From the NCBI GenBank assembly GCA_002084805.1, contig NBMC01000024.1, forward strand, positions 1 through 64,000: a stretch of 64,000 bases of DNA. Reading direction: 5' to 3'. The notes under the pieces are model-generated. The model was not told the origin of the DNA and ran no database searches. It saw nothing but the letters and a program-made list of their open reading frames with translations. The DNA is from Spirochaetaceae bacterium 4572_59 (GTDB lineage Bacteria; Spirochaetota; Spirochaetia; DSM-2461). A program made the translations under genes and the position numbers. Shown here piece by piece: positions 16,141 through 25,483 of this stretch. Every line of letters begins with the position of its first letter. Positions within the stretch are counted from its first letter, which is position 1.

Positions 16141-17517
16141 ATGGCTAAGTCAAAGAATAAAACTGTTTTTTTCTGCACAAACTGCGGTCATGAAGAAGCG
16201 AAATGGCTGGGACACTGTCCTGGTTGCGGTGAATGGAACAGCTTTCGGGAACAGAAAGTACTAAGTGAATCAGTCTCTCCCGCCGGTCAAATCAGACCGG
16301 TTTCAAAACCTCTTTCCCTCAAAGACATAGAACCAAATCCCGAAGCCCGCCGTTCCTGTGGTATTCAGGAAGCGGATCAGGTACTGGGCGGTGGTCTAGT
16401 TGCAGGTTCTTCCATACTCCTCGGAGGAGAACCGGGTATCGGAAAATCAACCATGATGCTTCAGATAGCCAAAGAGTCTGCCCGCAACAGAGAGGTTCTG
16501 TATATTTCAGGAGAAGAATCATCCGGTCAGATAAAATTACGAGCTGAAAGACTGGGAGTGGATGAGGCAAACCTCATCATATATTGTGAATCCCGCATAG
16601 AAAAGATCCTCACCGTTCTGGCAGACAGAAAACCCGGCATTGTTATCATCGATTCAATCCAAACCATGCACTCTCCGACACAGGGCCTTGTTCCCGGTAC
16701 GGTGAATCAGCTGAAATACGGCTGCTTTGAACTGATCAACTGGGCAAGAGAATCCGGAGCTGTTCTGTTTCTGGTAGCCCATGTAACCAAAGAAGGCAGC
16801 ATTGCTGGTCCAAAAGTAATCGAACACCTGGTTGATACGGTTCTCTACTTCGATCATACTTCCGGAACGGATTTGAGGATACTGCGTTCAACAAAAAACC
16901 GCTTTGGGTCGGTGGATGAGATTGGTATTTTCCGTATGGAGGCATCCGGGCTGAAACAGATTGGAAATCCCGAGGGACTCTTCCTTGAAAATAGAGAAGG
17001 CTCCTTTCCCCCGGGAATAGCGGTGGCCCCTGTTTATGAGGGTTCACGGGTTCTTCTGGTAGAGATCCAGGCTCTTACGGTCCCCGCAAAAGGAGCGATG
17101 TCCCGCATCTTCTCGGACAGAGTTGAATCCGGAAGGATTTCAAGGTTGGCTGCCATTATGGAAAAACATGTGGGAATCCGCTTTTCCGATCAGGATATCT
17201 ATATCAATGTTGCCGGTGGAATGAAAATAGCCGAAATAGGAATAGAGCTTCCTCTGGCACTGGCCATATACTCCGCCCGTACAGGGATTCCCCTTCCTCC
17301 AGATCTTATTGCCTTGGGGGAAATGAGTCTAACCGGAGAGATCCGGCCTGTATCTCATCTGAAACGACGCTTGAAAGCTGCTGGAGAGATGGGATTCAAA
17401 CGCATCCTGCTTCCGGGACCAAGCTCAGAAACGGATGAGTGGAAGGGAAGTGCTCCTGTAATCGCATCGGATATCCGGGAGAGTATCAAAAAAGTCTTTT
17501 CTCCCGAAAAATCCTGA
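16141..17517 (+). CDS. radA: DNA repair protein RadA/Sms
   Basis: 458 residues, normal length. N-terminal C4 zinc finger (CTNCGHEEAKWLGHCPGCGEW), RecA-like ATPase with Walker A GGEPGIGKST near 98-107, the RadA-specific KNRFG motif (STKNRFGSVDEIG), and a C-terminal Lon protease-like domain (INVAGGMKIAEIGIELPLAL). It is a branch-migration helicase that acts with RecA in recombination. It starts 10 nt after the isomerase stop, so it is likely in the same transcript. It ends directly against the convergent TraB-family gene with no terminator between. Confidence 0.96.
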   Translation: MAKSKNKTVFFCTNCGHEEAKWLGHCPGCGEWNSFREQKVLSESVSPAGQIRPVSKPLSLKDIEPNPEARRSCGIQEADQVLGGGLVAGSSILLGGEPGIGKSTMMLQIAKESARNREVLYISGEESSGQIKLRAERLGVDEANLIIYCESRIEKILTVLADRKPGIVIIDSIQTMHSPTQGLVPGTVNQLKYGCFELINWARESGAVLFLVAHVTKEGSIAGPKVIEHLVDTVLYFDHTSGTDLRILRSTKNRFGSVDEIGIFRMEASGLKQIGNPEGLFLENREGSFPPGIAVAPVYEGSRVLLVEIQALTVPAKGAMSRIFSDRVESGRISRLAAIMEKHVGIRFSDQDIYINVAGGMKIAEIGIELPLALAIYSARTGIPLPPDLIALGEMSLTGEIRPVSHLKRRLKAAGEMGFKRILLPGPSSETDEWKGSAPVIASDIRESIKKVFSPEKS

Positions 17518-18741
17518 TTAGCTTCCCAGCAGAAAAGAGATTCTGGGAAGGGCATAGAATGTTCCGATAGAACTTCCCAGAGAAGATAAGAAGAATACCA
17601 GAAATACCCGGGATATTCTGTTTCTATACCAACCCTTCAGAGTGGTAACATCATCCTGCAGAGTCTGCATATCCTGAACCCGGGGTTTCCTGAAAAAATA
17701 TTCCATGATTCCCGATACCATTCCTACCCCGATTGTAGGGTTCATACTTGTAATGGGTGCAGCCAGAAAAGACCCCAGAATTGTAAGGGGGTGACCCAGG
17801 GCAATCAAAGCTCCCAGTGCCGCCAGGGTTCCATTTGACAGGACCCAGATTACAAGCATTCTCAAACCTACTTCCACTCCCGAAGTAAGAAAACCGCTTA
17901 CTACTATAGCAAGGATAATAACGGGGATAACCCATGGCAGAATTTTACTTCCCAGTTTTTTAGGGGGAAGCTTGGAAATTTCACTCAAATCATCGCTGAC
18001 ATTATTTTCCGAAAGATCATTGATCCAGCGTACGATTCCTGCCATATGGCCCGCGCCGACGACTGCCAGAACTTTCTTTCCCTCTGCTTTATATAGATTA
18101 GTTGCCAGATACTGGTCCCGTTCATCAATTAACACGGCTTTGACCGAAGGCAGATAATCCGCAAGCTCTCCCATCATATCTTCCAGGGCACCCTTCTCTT
18201 TCAGGGTTTCCACCTCTTCCGCATCCACCTCTTCCCTGGTAAATACAGAACTGATCAGAGAAGCCAGTAGCTTCATTTTGTTCCATAAATTACTCATAGC
18301 CCAAGCTCTCTGCAGTGTCATCTGTACGGGGCGGTCACTAAAGGAAAAGGGTATTCCAAGCTCCGTTGCCACTTCTACAGCCCGCTTTAACTCTTCACCG
18401 GGTTTTACTCCCGTATTCATCCCTATCTTTCTCTGAAAGGATGTCATAACCAGATTCGCCAGCATAAGAAAACCTTTTTTCTCTCTGAAGATCTTATTCA
18501 GATTCATTTGCTGATAGTTTTCTTTTTTACTTAAACTCTGAAAACGTCCCGAGTCAATTTCCACACAGAGCCTGTCCGGATTCTCTTCCCTGATCGCATT
18601 AGCGACCTGCTCAACACTTTCTTTAGAAACATGCGCCGTTCCCATCAGAATGATTTCCCGGTCTTCCAGAGTAATACGTGTAACCGTATCACTTTCATTA
18701 ACTGCAGTCATTTTTTTATCCTGTGTTATTGAATTATTCAT
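17518..18741 (-). CDS. TraB family membrane protein
   Basis: 407 residues. The N-terminal domain is of the TraB/PrgY-GumN superfamily with GTAHVSKESVEQV and DRLCVEIDSGR near residues 34-65 and VVGAGHMAGIV near 230; the conserved His and Glu are candidate metal ligands. The C-terminal third has several membrane segments (ILPWVIPVIILAIVVSGFL and others). Enterococcal PrgY/TraB limits peptide pheromone activity; in other bacteria the function is unknown. It follows the TPR lipoprotein gene by 8 nt and is probably co-transcribed. Confidence 0.85.
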   Translation of the reverse strand: MNNSITQDKKMTAVNESDTVTRITLEDREIILMGTAHVSKESVEQVANAIREENPDRLCVEIDSGRFQSLSKKENYQQMNLNKIFREKKGFLMLANLVMTSFQRKIGMNTGVKPGEELKRAVEVATELGIPFSFSDRPVQMTLQRAWAMSNLWNKMKLLASLISSVFTREEVDAEEVETLKEKGALEDMMGELADYLPSVKAVLIDERDQYLATNLYKAEGKKVLAVVGAGHMAGIVRWINDLSENNVSDDLSEISKLPPKKLGSKILPWVIPVIILAIVVSGFLTSGVEVGLRMLVIWVLSNGTLAALGALIALGHPLTILGSFLAAPITSMNPTIGVGMVSGIMEYFFRKPRVQDMQTLQDDVTTLKGWYRNRISRVFLVFFLSSLGSSIGTFYALPRISFLLGS

Positions 18742-18749
18742 ATTCTGTC

Positions 18750-20147
18750 TTATTCCTCTATCCGGTTCAGTTCCCAGACAGCCAAATCTGATTCATAAAA
18801 CTCACTTTTTTCCATGACATTACCATAGGCTGCCAGGGCACTCTTTCTCAGATCAATCATGTCATACTGAGCACCCAGATAAAAATACATGCGGCTGCGA
18901 AGCTCTTCATTTTTTTCTTTCTTGATTTTATCACTGATAAAAAAATCCGATCCGGGAGAAAGATAATAACGGAACATCTCATATTCCAGAGTGCCCCGTG
19001 TAACCCTGGGAGCCACATCTTTCAGAACTTGTTTGGCAGATCGCTTATCACCTGTTTTCTCCATACAGATTGCTGCAGAAAGGATATAACAGACATCTCC
19101 CGGTTCAAAATCATAAGCCTGTATGAAATGATTTTTCGCATCCTCAAACCGGCCGTTCATATAGGCAATTTTGGCCAGAGGTTCATGGGCAAACCCGTAA
19201 TTTGGTCTGGCATCCAGAACCTTAAGATACTGCTCTTCGGCTTCATCATAGCGTTTCCAGTCATCCAGGATCCCCGCCATATAAACATTTCCGAAAAAGT
19301 TATCCGGATTGAGACTCTCCAGTTTTAGCAGATCCTCATAGGCGCCTTCTAAATCATGAAAATACTGAATCCGGATACGGGCCCGGTCCAGATAGTGCCA
19401 TTCCACATCCGGTTCAAGCTTGATAGCTTTCGTTAAATTGTCTTCAGCCTTGCCGTATTTTTTCAACCCCTTCCAGGCCCTGGCCCGGTCAACATAAAGG
19501 TAGGCATATTCCGGTTCCAGCTCTATGGCCCGATCTAATAGTTCGATAGAATCATTAATATTATCCAGGTTCATCTGAACCGTAGCGGCACCGGATAAAG
19601 CCAGAAAGTTATCCGGCTGTATATTAAGAATAAAGGAAAAGTTCTCATTAGCATGAGCATAATCACGATTTACCAGACGGACCATTCCCTGAAAAAGGTG
19701 GGCATCCACATGAGAGGGATCCAGACGAAGAGCCTCTTCCAGCCTGGCATCTCTGGCATCGGGAAGGTTTTCCGCATCCTCCAGGAGTGCATATGTATAA
19801 ACTGCATCAGGATTTTCAGGTTCTTCTATCAGTACCACATCCAGGGTTTCCCTGGCATCCTGCAGTTTTCCTTCAGAAATCTGTAAAGCAGCCATGACTA
19901 TTTTTTCATCCCTTGAAAGTTTCCCGGAAGAATTCTCAAAAACCCGTAAAGCCTCAGCCGTATCTTCAACAGATTGCAGAGAGGATAACTGTTCCACCAT
20001 AGAGGGCTGTTCTTCTTGCGGTTTTTCAACAGCAGAATCATTATCAGCTGTGTTTTCAGGGGGGAGCGTACTACAACCTGAAAGCATAATGGTTAAGACA
20101 AGGGCAGAGATTCCAATAATTCTGCTCCTGAGTATACATTTTAACAT
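18750..20147 (-). CDS. TPR-repeat lipoprotein
   Basis: 465 residues with a lipoprotein signal ending LTIMLSGCS (Cys about 25), a short acidic linker, then about ten tetratricopeptide repeats, e.g. SIELLDRAIELEPEYAYLYV and KAEDNLTKAIKLEP. TPR arrays are protein-protein scaffolds; the lipid anchor places it in the periplasm or on a membrane. AAGGAG precedes the ATG. First gene of a two-gene unit with the TraB-family protein. Specific partner unknown. Confidence 0.85.
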   Translation of the reverse strand: MLKCILRSRIIGISALVLTIMLSGCSTLPPENTADNDSAVEKPQEEQPSMVEQLSSLQSVEDTAEALRVFENSSGKLSRDEKIVMAALQISEGKLQDARETLDVVLIEEPENPDAVYTYALLEDAENLPDARDARLEEALRLDPSHVDAHLFQGMVRLVNRDYAHANENFSFILNIQPDNFLALSGAATVQMNLDNINDSIELLDRAIELEPEYAYLYVDRARAWKGLKKYGKAEDNLTKAIKLEPDVEWHYLDRARIRIQYFHDLEGAYEDLLKLESLNPDNFFGNVYMAGILDDWKRYDEAEEQYLKVLDARPNYGFAHEPLAKIAYMNGRFEDAKNHFIQAYDFEPGDVCYILSAAICMEKTGDKRSAKQVLKDVAPRVTRGTLEYEMFRYYLSPGSDFFISDKIKKEKNEELRSRMYFYLGAQYDMIDLRKSALAAYGNVMEKSEFYESDLAVWELNRIEE

Positions 20148-20228
20148 ATTTTCTCCTTGAAGAACCCCCGACTGAAACGGGTATTCCGGTGAGTTTAAAT
20201 ATACTCATGGATCCCTATTTGGACAAGG

Positions 20229-20257
20229 TTGCTTTTTTGGATTCCTGCTGATACTAT
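20229..20257 (+). promoter_or_regulatory. Promoter placed directly before a start codon
   Basis: TTGCTT, 17-nt spacer, TACTAT ending 9 nt before the ATG at 20267. Predicted transcription start 20264-20267, leaving at most a few untranslated bases, and no Shine-Dalgarno is present. Confidence 0.5.
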
Positions 20258-20266
20258 TCGTGCGTT

Positions 20267-22045
20267 ATGGAAAGAAAAATCGGTTCGGGATTATTATTCA
20301 TCCCAGTACTTTACGCCTTGTTCATCCTAATTTTATTGTTTCTTCATTTTACACAATTTGAAGATTTTTCCCGACAAATGGAAAATGTCTCTTACCGCGG
20401 AACAATAACATCCGGCAGAGGTTTGAAACCATCAAAAATCTCACAGTTATCGCTTAAAAGCAACGGCTTGGAAATGAATTTTTCCTCCCGAAGCCCCCTT
20501 AGCTTAATAACAGAAGATAATATCAAACGCAATCTATATCTGCAGAAAATAAACCGAGTTGAAAATTCCCTTCAACTGGAATTCAAGTATGACACGTTCA
20601 TCCGCTTTACAAGTGATCCCCTCAGTAATAACTGTTCTGTTGATTTTTCCATTCCGAAGACGCTTCCTCCAGTTAAAGAAATTCAACTTTCCACAGAAGC
20701 ATATGCACCTTTTCAAATGACTAGGGACGATGAGAACAGATATATGCTGACCGATGGAACAAGTTCTTTTTTTCTAGATATGGATCAGGAATTTAAGTTC
20801 AATCCCCGTAATAAGATTTTAACAATTTCCATGAAAAACAGAACATCCACAACTCTGGCCCTGGAAGATAAAGCTCCCGGACTGGGAAGGACCGTACGGG
20901 AGTGGCTGGCCGAAGAAAAACAGATCAATGACAGCCAATACAAAAATATCATCAATAAATACAGACTCCTGGCATACCGTGGATGGAAATCCCGTTTTGA
21001 TAAAAACCTGGGAGAGTGGTCCCTGCCTAATGGAAAATTTCAATTTGAAGAAGGGACACTAATACAGCATATAAGTGCTTCTTTAAAAAATAATGAGTAT
21101 TCCATAGTCCTACCGGACCTTTTGAAAGCGGCAGAAAAGAATAATGCAAAACTGACTTGGTACTCTGCTCTCTTTACGGGGAATATTATCAATAAGGGAG
21201 CCCCTCTTTTGAGGGGGGACCCACAACAGCTACTGAGTAATGTTGTAAACCTTCCCATAGAGGGAAACCCCGAATCATCTCCTTACCGGGAGATAATGGA
21301 ACTGAAAGCCCTGTTAAGTGATCCTGAAGCTCAGGATTATGATGCCTGGATAGAGGAAAATATCTTTCCCCTGATTGTCTGGCTTGAAGAAGGTCTCTTT
21401 ATTTTTCACCCTGAGAATCCAATTTCAGATACCCTCCTGAACCTCCAGGCCTCGGATATGCTTATTAAGGTTGGAGAACAAACCGCTAATGATAGACTGG
21501 TCCAAATCGGTCAGAAAATCATTGCCAGCCTTCTGGCAAAAGCGGATGAGAATGGTTTTCTCCCGAAACAGATTACATTTTCCAGAGAACGGGCGTCTCA
21601 GGAAGAAGGTTATCTTAAACCCGAAGAAATTATGTCCCTTTTTCCAGACCCTGAGTATTCTCCCCGAATTATTGATATATCTGAGAAGGCAGGAGAAGGC
21701 AGCTGGTTATATACTGTAGCAAAAACAGCAAGGGTACAATCTTCTGATAAAGCCCTGAATATTGATCTATATTATCCCAAAGGACAGATACATCACGTTA
21801 TTCTCCGGGGAATTGATCCCTTTGACCGTATCCTCCTGCATGGTATTCAGTGGAAAAGCGACCCCCATTTTCAGAGATATTCTGATGGATGGGTCTACGA
21901 TTCGGTTAAACGGACATTATATGTAAAATTACGACAGAGAAGCTCCAAAGAGTCCATCAATATTCAGAAAGCCCTTCCGGCTGTAGCTGTACCAGTAAGC
22001 GAACCCGACAAGACCCAAGTTGAAGCAGTGATTGAGACAAATTAA
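20267..22045 (+). CDS. Membrane-anchored periplasmic protein of unknown function
   Basis: 592 residues. One N-terminal membrane segment (LLFIPVLYALFILILLFLHF, about 9-28) is followed by a long soluble part predicted to be periplasmic. That part has a beta-rich N-terminal region and a helical C-terminal region, with no enzyme motif I recognise. It looks like a spirochaete-restricted conserved protein. No Shine-Dalgarno precedes the ATG, and the promoter -10 box is 9 nt upstream, so the mRNA may be leaderless. The next gene follows after about 95 nt. Confidence 0.7.
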   Translation: MERKIGSGLLFIPVLYALFILILLFLHFTQFEDFSRQMENVSYRGTITSGRGLKPSKISQLSLKSNGLEMNFSSRSPLSLITEDNIKRNLYLQKINRVENSLQLEFKYDTFIRFTSDPLSNNCSVDFSIPKTLPPVKEIQLSTEAYAPFQMTRDDENRYMLTDGTSSFFLDMDQEFKFNPRNKILTISMKNRTSTTLALEDKAPGLGRTVREWLAEEKQINDSQYKNIINKYRLLAYRGWKSRFDKNLGEWSLPNGKFQFEEGTLIQHISASLKNNEYSIVLPDLLKAAEKNNAKLTWYSALFTGNIINKGAPLLRGDPQQLLSNVVNLPIEGNPESSPYREIMELKALLSDPEAQDYDAWIEENIFPLIVWLEEGLFIFHPENPISDTLLNLQASDMLIKVGEQTANDRLVQIGQKIIASLLAKADENGFLPKQITFSRERASQEEGYLKPEEIMSLFPDPEYSPRIIDISEKAGEGSWLYTVAKTARVQSSDKALNIDLYYPKGQIHHVILRGIDPFDRILLHGIQWKSDPHFQRYSDGWVYDSVKRTLYVKLRQRSSKESINIQKALPAVAVPVSEPDKTQVEAVIETN

Positions 22046-22140
22046 AAGCATTTTTAATGAGAATCCTAAAAAAAAATAGGATAAACCTTTATACATCCTG
22101 TATAATAACTAAGAATCTTTATCGAATTTGGGAGCTGGAA

Positions 22141-22419
22141 ATGAGAACTGGCGTATTTTTTGTACAAATAAGAAAAAACTATACAAAACAAAGGAAAGAT
22201 TTTTTTCCCTATATCTCTGCTGAATATATAAAAATAGCAAAGAATTTTCAAGGGGATAAGGATTATCCTGTCCTGGCAGTTAAAGACGTAACTATCATCG
22301 CGGAAGATGAATCCAACATTGAAACTTCACAGTTTCTGGTTCCTACAGAAAACCAGAATTTCATGTGGGTACAGTCTGAGATCTTCCAGTATGCGGGAGT
22401 TACTACCAAAAAAAAATGA
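22141..22419 (+). CDS. Small protein coupled to nnr, function unknown
   Basis: 92 residues starting MRTGVFFVQIRKNYTKQRKD. A longer frame opens at 22057, but the ATG at 22141 has a GGAG site 5-8 nt upstream and the extra 28 codons look non-coding. No signal peptide or membrane segment. The C-terminal region includes VLAVKDVTIIAEDES and ENQNFMWVQSEIFQYAGV. Its stop overlaps the nnr start (ATGA), so the two are translationally coupled. No family recognised. Confidence 0.6.
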   Translation: MRTGVFFVQIRKNYTKQRKDFFPYISAEYIKIAKNFQGDKDYPVLAVKDVTIIAEDESNIETSQFLVPTENQNFMWVQSEIFQYAGVTTKKK

Positions 22420-23960
22420 AATTGCTAACACCCGCAGAGATGCGGGAGCTGGACAAATCGGCAATTGAAAATCTCGGAATACCTGAATCTGTTCTAATGG
22501 AAAATGCCGCATCTGCGGCACTTTCTGTCTTATCAATACAATTCAAAGCGGAAGAGAGAAAAGGTCTGATCCTCTGCGGGACAGGAAACAACGGCGGAGA
22601 CGGTCTTGCCCTGGCCAGAAAAATTCATTCCCTTAACTGGGATGTGGAAGTTCTTCTTTTTGGTTCCGTAGAAAAGCTATCCCCCCCGTCAAAAAATAAT
22701 TACAACACATTGAAAAGAATTTCTCTTACTCTCCATGAAAATCCGGATAAATCTTACTGGAGCGACTGCATCAACTCCTCCGGATATATTGTTGATGCCC
22801 TTTTGGGAACCGGATTAAACCGGCCTGTCCGGGGAATTCTGTCAGAACTGATTCAGGCTGTTAATGCAGCGGGGAAAGCTGTACTTTCCCTGGATATCCC
22901 CTCGGGAGTTCAGGGTGAAACGGGGCAGATCGAAGGCAATGCCGTCAAGGCTGATGCCTGTGTAAGCTTCGGGAATCCTAAAAGGGGAAATATCCTCTAT
23001 CCAGGATTTTCCAAACAGGGAAAGATCTTTTGCTCACACTTATCCTTTCCTCCGGAGTACTACAATCACCACAAGTACCGGTCAGAACTGAATCTACCAC
23101 CGCCTCTTCCCGAAAGAGACCAGGAGGGATATAAAAACAGTTTCGGCAAAATTCTGATAATCGGAGGCGGAAAAAACTACTTCGGAGCAGTGGCCCTGGC
23201 TGCCAATGCGGTATTCCGTGGCGGTGGCGGTTATGTTACGGCTGCTATTCCTTCTTCTCTGAGCTCTTCATTTTCCGCCCTCTGCCCGGAGGCTGTTCTG
23301 GAAGCACTCAGCTGTACCGGAGACAACAGTATCCATCCGGAAAATTTTGAAAAACTTCTGAAAATAACGGAAAACCATGATGGAGTCATCCTGGGACCGG
23401 GAATAAGCCGGAATCCACAGACAATGGATCTTGTGAGGCAGCTGATTCCCGCCATAAGAGTTCCCCTTCTTATTGATGCAGACGGTCTGCATGCCCTGGC
23501 CGGGCATCCGGAATTAACCGCATCCCGTAAGGAAACAACAATCCTGACACCCCACAAGGGAGAGCAGGAGGTTCTTCTAAGTGATATAAAAAGCGCTACA
23601 ATAGAAAATGCCTACAATGCCATATGTGTTTACAAGGGCCCCCATAGCGCCATAAGAACAGCTGACGGCAGAGAATATATTAACCTGACAGGGAATTCTG
23701 GCTTGGCAAGCGCCGGCAGCGGCGATGTACTGACCGGTATTATTATGGGTCTGATCAAGTCCATGCCTGCAGAGGATGCTGTAAGAACCGGAGTTCTCCT
23801 CCATGGTCTGTCTGCAGAGCAGGCTTGTATCAGACTTTGTGAAGACAGCCTAAACGCTACGGATATTATCGAATATCTGCCGCAGGCAATCCGATTCTAT
23901 CGGAAAAATCACTCAATCCTCTGCAAAAACGCCTATAATACAATTAATAGATTACTCTAG
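22416..23960 (+). CDS. nnr: Bifunctional NAD(P)HX epimerase/dehydratase
   Basis: 514 residues. The N-terminal YjeF epimerase domain (about 1-215) shows ESVLMENAASAALSVL and LCGTGNNGGDGLALAR; the C-terminal ADP-dependent dehydratase, a ribokinase-like fold (about 225-505), shows GKILIIGGGKNYFGAVALAA, DADGLHALAG, LTPHKGEQ and the nucleotide loop GLASAGSGDVLTGII. It repairs hydrated NADH and NADPH. Coupled to the small upstream gene by ATGA; the monooxygenase-like gene follows after 23 nt. Confidence 0.95.
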   Translation: MKLLTPAEMRELDKSAIENLGIPESVLMENAASAALSVLSIQFKAEERKGLILCGTGNNGGDGLALARKIHSLNWDVEVLLFGSVEKLSPPSKNNYNTLKRISLTLHENPDKSYWSDCINSSGYIVDALLGTGLNRPVRGILSELIQAVNAAGKAVLSLDIPSGVQGETGQIEGNAVKADACVSFGNPKRGNILYPGFSKQGKIFCSHLSFPPEYYNHHKYRSELNLPPPLPERDQEGYKNSFGKILIIGGGKNYFGAVALAANAVFRGGGGYVTAAIPSSLSSSFSALCPEAVLEALSCTGDNSIHPENFEKLLKITENHDGVILGPGISRNPQTMDLVRQLIPAIRVPLLIDADGLHALAGHPELTASRKETTILTPHKGEQEVLLSDIKSATIENAYNAICVYKGPHSAIRTADGREYINLTGNSGLASAGSGDVLTGIIMGLIKSMPAEDAVRTGVLLHGLSAEQACIRLCEDSLNATDIIEYLPQAIRFYRKNHSILCKNAYNTINRLL

Positions 23961-23983
23961 AATTTCTGAAAGGAGTGCAATTG

Positions 23984-24292
23984 ATGATCGTATACTGTGT
24001 CGAAGTTTCCCTTATAAAAGGCAGGGAGAAGGACTTCCTGAACGCTACCGAAGAAAACCATCTGAATACACGAAAAGAGACCGGTAATGTTCGCTTTGAT
24101 GTCCTGCAGCAGCAGGATGATCCCAGCCGCTTTTTCCTCTATGAAGTGTATAAGTCCGACGAGGCAGTCAAATCTCACAAAGAAACGGCACACTATCTGA
24201 AATGGCGGGAAACCGTGGCCCCCTGGATGGCTTCTCCCCGAAAAGGAACATGCCACCTCCCTCATTTTCCGAAGGACGAAACAAAATGGTAA
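23984..24292 (+). CDS. Antibiotic biosynthesis monooxygenase-like protein (YgiN/LsrG fold)
   Basis: 102 residues from the ATG at 23984 (MIVYCVEVSLIKG), which has AGGAG at 23971-23975; a GTG at 23975 overlaps that site and is unlikely. The ferredoxin-like ABM fold is recognisable: NHLNTRKETGNVRFDVLQ and DPSRFFLYEVYKSDEAVKSH, then HYLKWRETVAPWM. Members range from quinol monooxygenases to LsrG isomerase; the reaction here is not determinable. Overlaps the alcohol dehydrogenase gene by 7 nt. Confidence 0.85.
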   Translation: MIVYCVEVSLIKGREKDFLNATEENHLNTRKETGNVRFDVLQQQDDPSRFFLYEVYKSDEAVKSHKETAHYLKWRETVAPWMASPRKGTCHLPHFPKDETKW

Positions 24293-25452
24293 ATTTTTCC
24301 TTTGCGGCAAATAAGAAAATCATTTTCGGCTGGGGGAAATCATCTGACCTAATCACTCTCCTTCCAGAAGACAACGGGATGATTTTGTTTCTCACAGGCC
24401 GTTCGGTCAGAGAAACAACCTACTTTGAAACTCTCTCCGCTGCTCTGGGCGAGAAAAGATTCAATATAGAATTCGTCCGGATCAGCGGAGAGCCTTCTCC
24501 TGAAACCATAAACGATATTACTGCATCCTTCAGAGACAAATCTGTCCGCTGTGTGCTTGCTTTAGGTGGCGGTAGTGTTCTGGATGCGGGGAAAGCCGTA
24601 TCCGCCATGCTCTGCGAAAAGGGGAAAATTGAGGATTACCTTGAAGGAGTCGGCAACAAAACCCCTTCGGGAGAGAAAATTCCTTTTATTGCCCTTCCCA
24701 CAACAGCCGGAACCGGGAGTGAATGCACAAAAAATGCCGTAATCAGCCGGCCGGGACCGGGGGGATTCAAAAAGTCTCTCAGACACGACAATTACATCCC
24801 GGATATTACCATAATTGATCCTAAATGGACAGAATCCCTGCCTACCCAGATAGCTGCATCCTGCGGGATGGATGCGTTCAGCCAGCTCCTGGAATCTTAT
24901 CTTTCTACAGAAGCATCTCCTTTGACAGACAGCCTTGCCAAAACAGGACTGGAGAATTTTTTCACTTCCTTTTCCCGTATGCTGGAGGGAAATGCCTCGG
25001 ATAAGGACAGGGAGAATATTTCATTGGGGGCAGCCCTCTCGGGTCTCACCCTTGCCAATGCCGGACTCGGAACAGTTCATGGAATTGCCGCTGTTCTCGG
25101 CGGCCTCTACACCATCCCTCATGGTTCTGCCTGCGGGATCCTGATGCCCTCGGTTATGAGGCAGACCTTCACAGCTCTCATCGACAGGAATCCGACTCAT
25201 CCATCCCTTCAGAAAGCAACAGATCTCGGAAAGTTTCTAAAGGGAAACAACGAGATCTCAACAGAAAATGCTGTTCTGACCCTGATCAGCCAATTGGATC
25301 TCTGGGCAGACCAAGCATCACTTCCCTCGCTGAAGGAGTACGGTATTAAAGAAAAAGACTTAAAGGACGTAGCTGAACTAGCGGGCAATAAAAACAACCC
25401 CTACAGTTTCTCAACTATAGAGATCCTTGAAATTCTGGAAAACTGTTACTGA
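24286..25452 (+). CDS. Iron-containing alcohol dehydrogenase
   Basis: 388 residues from the ATG at 24286 (MVNFSFAANKKIIFGWG), which has GAAGGACG upstream; the longer frame from 24202 lies inside the previous gene and is rejected. Group III dehydrogenase: NAD(P) site ALGGGSVLDAGKAVS, then TTAGTGSECTKNAV, and metal ligands in CGMDAFSQLLESY, TVHGIAAVLGG and TIPHGSACG. It should reduce or oxidise an aldehyde/alcohol pair. Coupled to the ABM-like gene; convergent with mnmA. Confidence 0.92.
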   Translation: MVNFSFAANKKIIFGWGKSSDLITLLPEDNGMILFLTGRSVRETTYFETLSAALGEKRFNIEFVRISGEPSPETINDITASFRDKSVRCVLALGGGSVLDAGKAVSAMLCEKGKIEDYLEGVGNKTPSGEKIPFIALPTTAGTGSECTKNAVISRPGPGGFKKSLRHDNYIPDITIIDPKWTESLPTQIAASCGMDAFSQLLESYLSTEASPLTDSLAKTGLENFFTSFSRMLEGNASDKDRENISLGAALSGLTLANAGLGTVHGIAAVLGGLYTIPHGSACGILMPSVMRQTFTALIDRNPTHPSLQKATDLGKFLKGNNEISTENAVLTLISQLDLWADQASLPSLKEYGIKEKDLKDVAELAGNKNNPYSFSTIEILEILENCY

Positions 25453-25483
25453 TGGAGAATCGTTTTAACACCATGCTCCGATC

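Noticed and set aside
24202-24285. N-terminal extension of the alcohol dehydrogenase
   Set aside because: It lies within the upstream gene and does not match the family; the ATG at 24286 has its own ribosome site.
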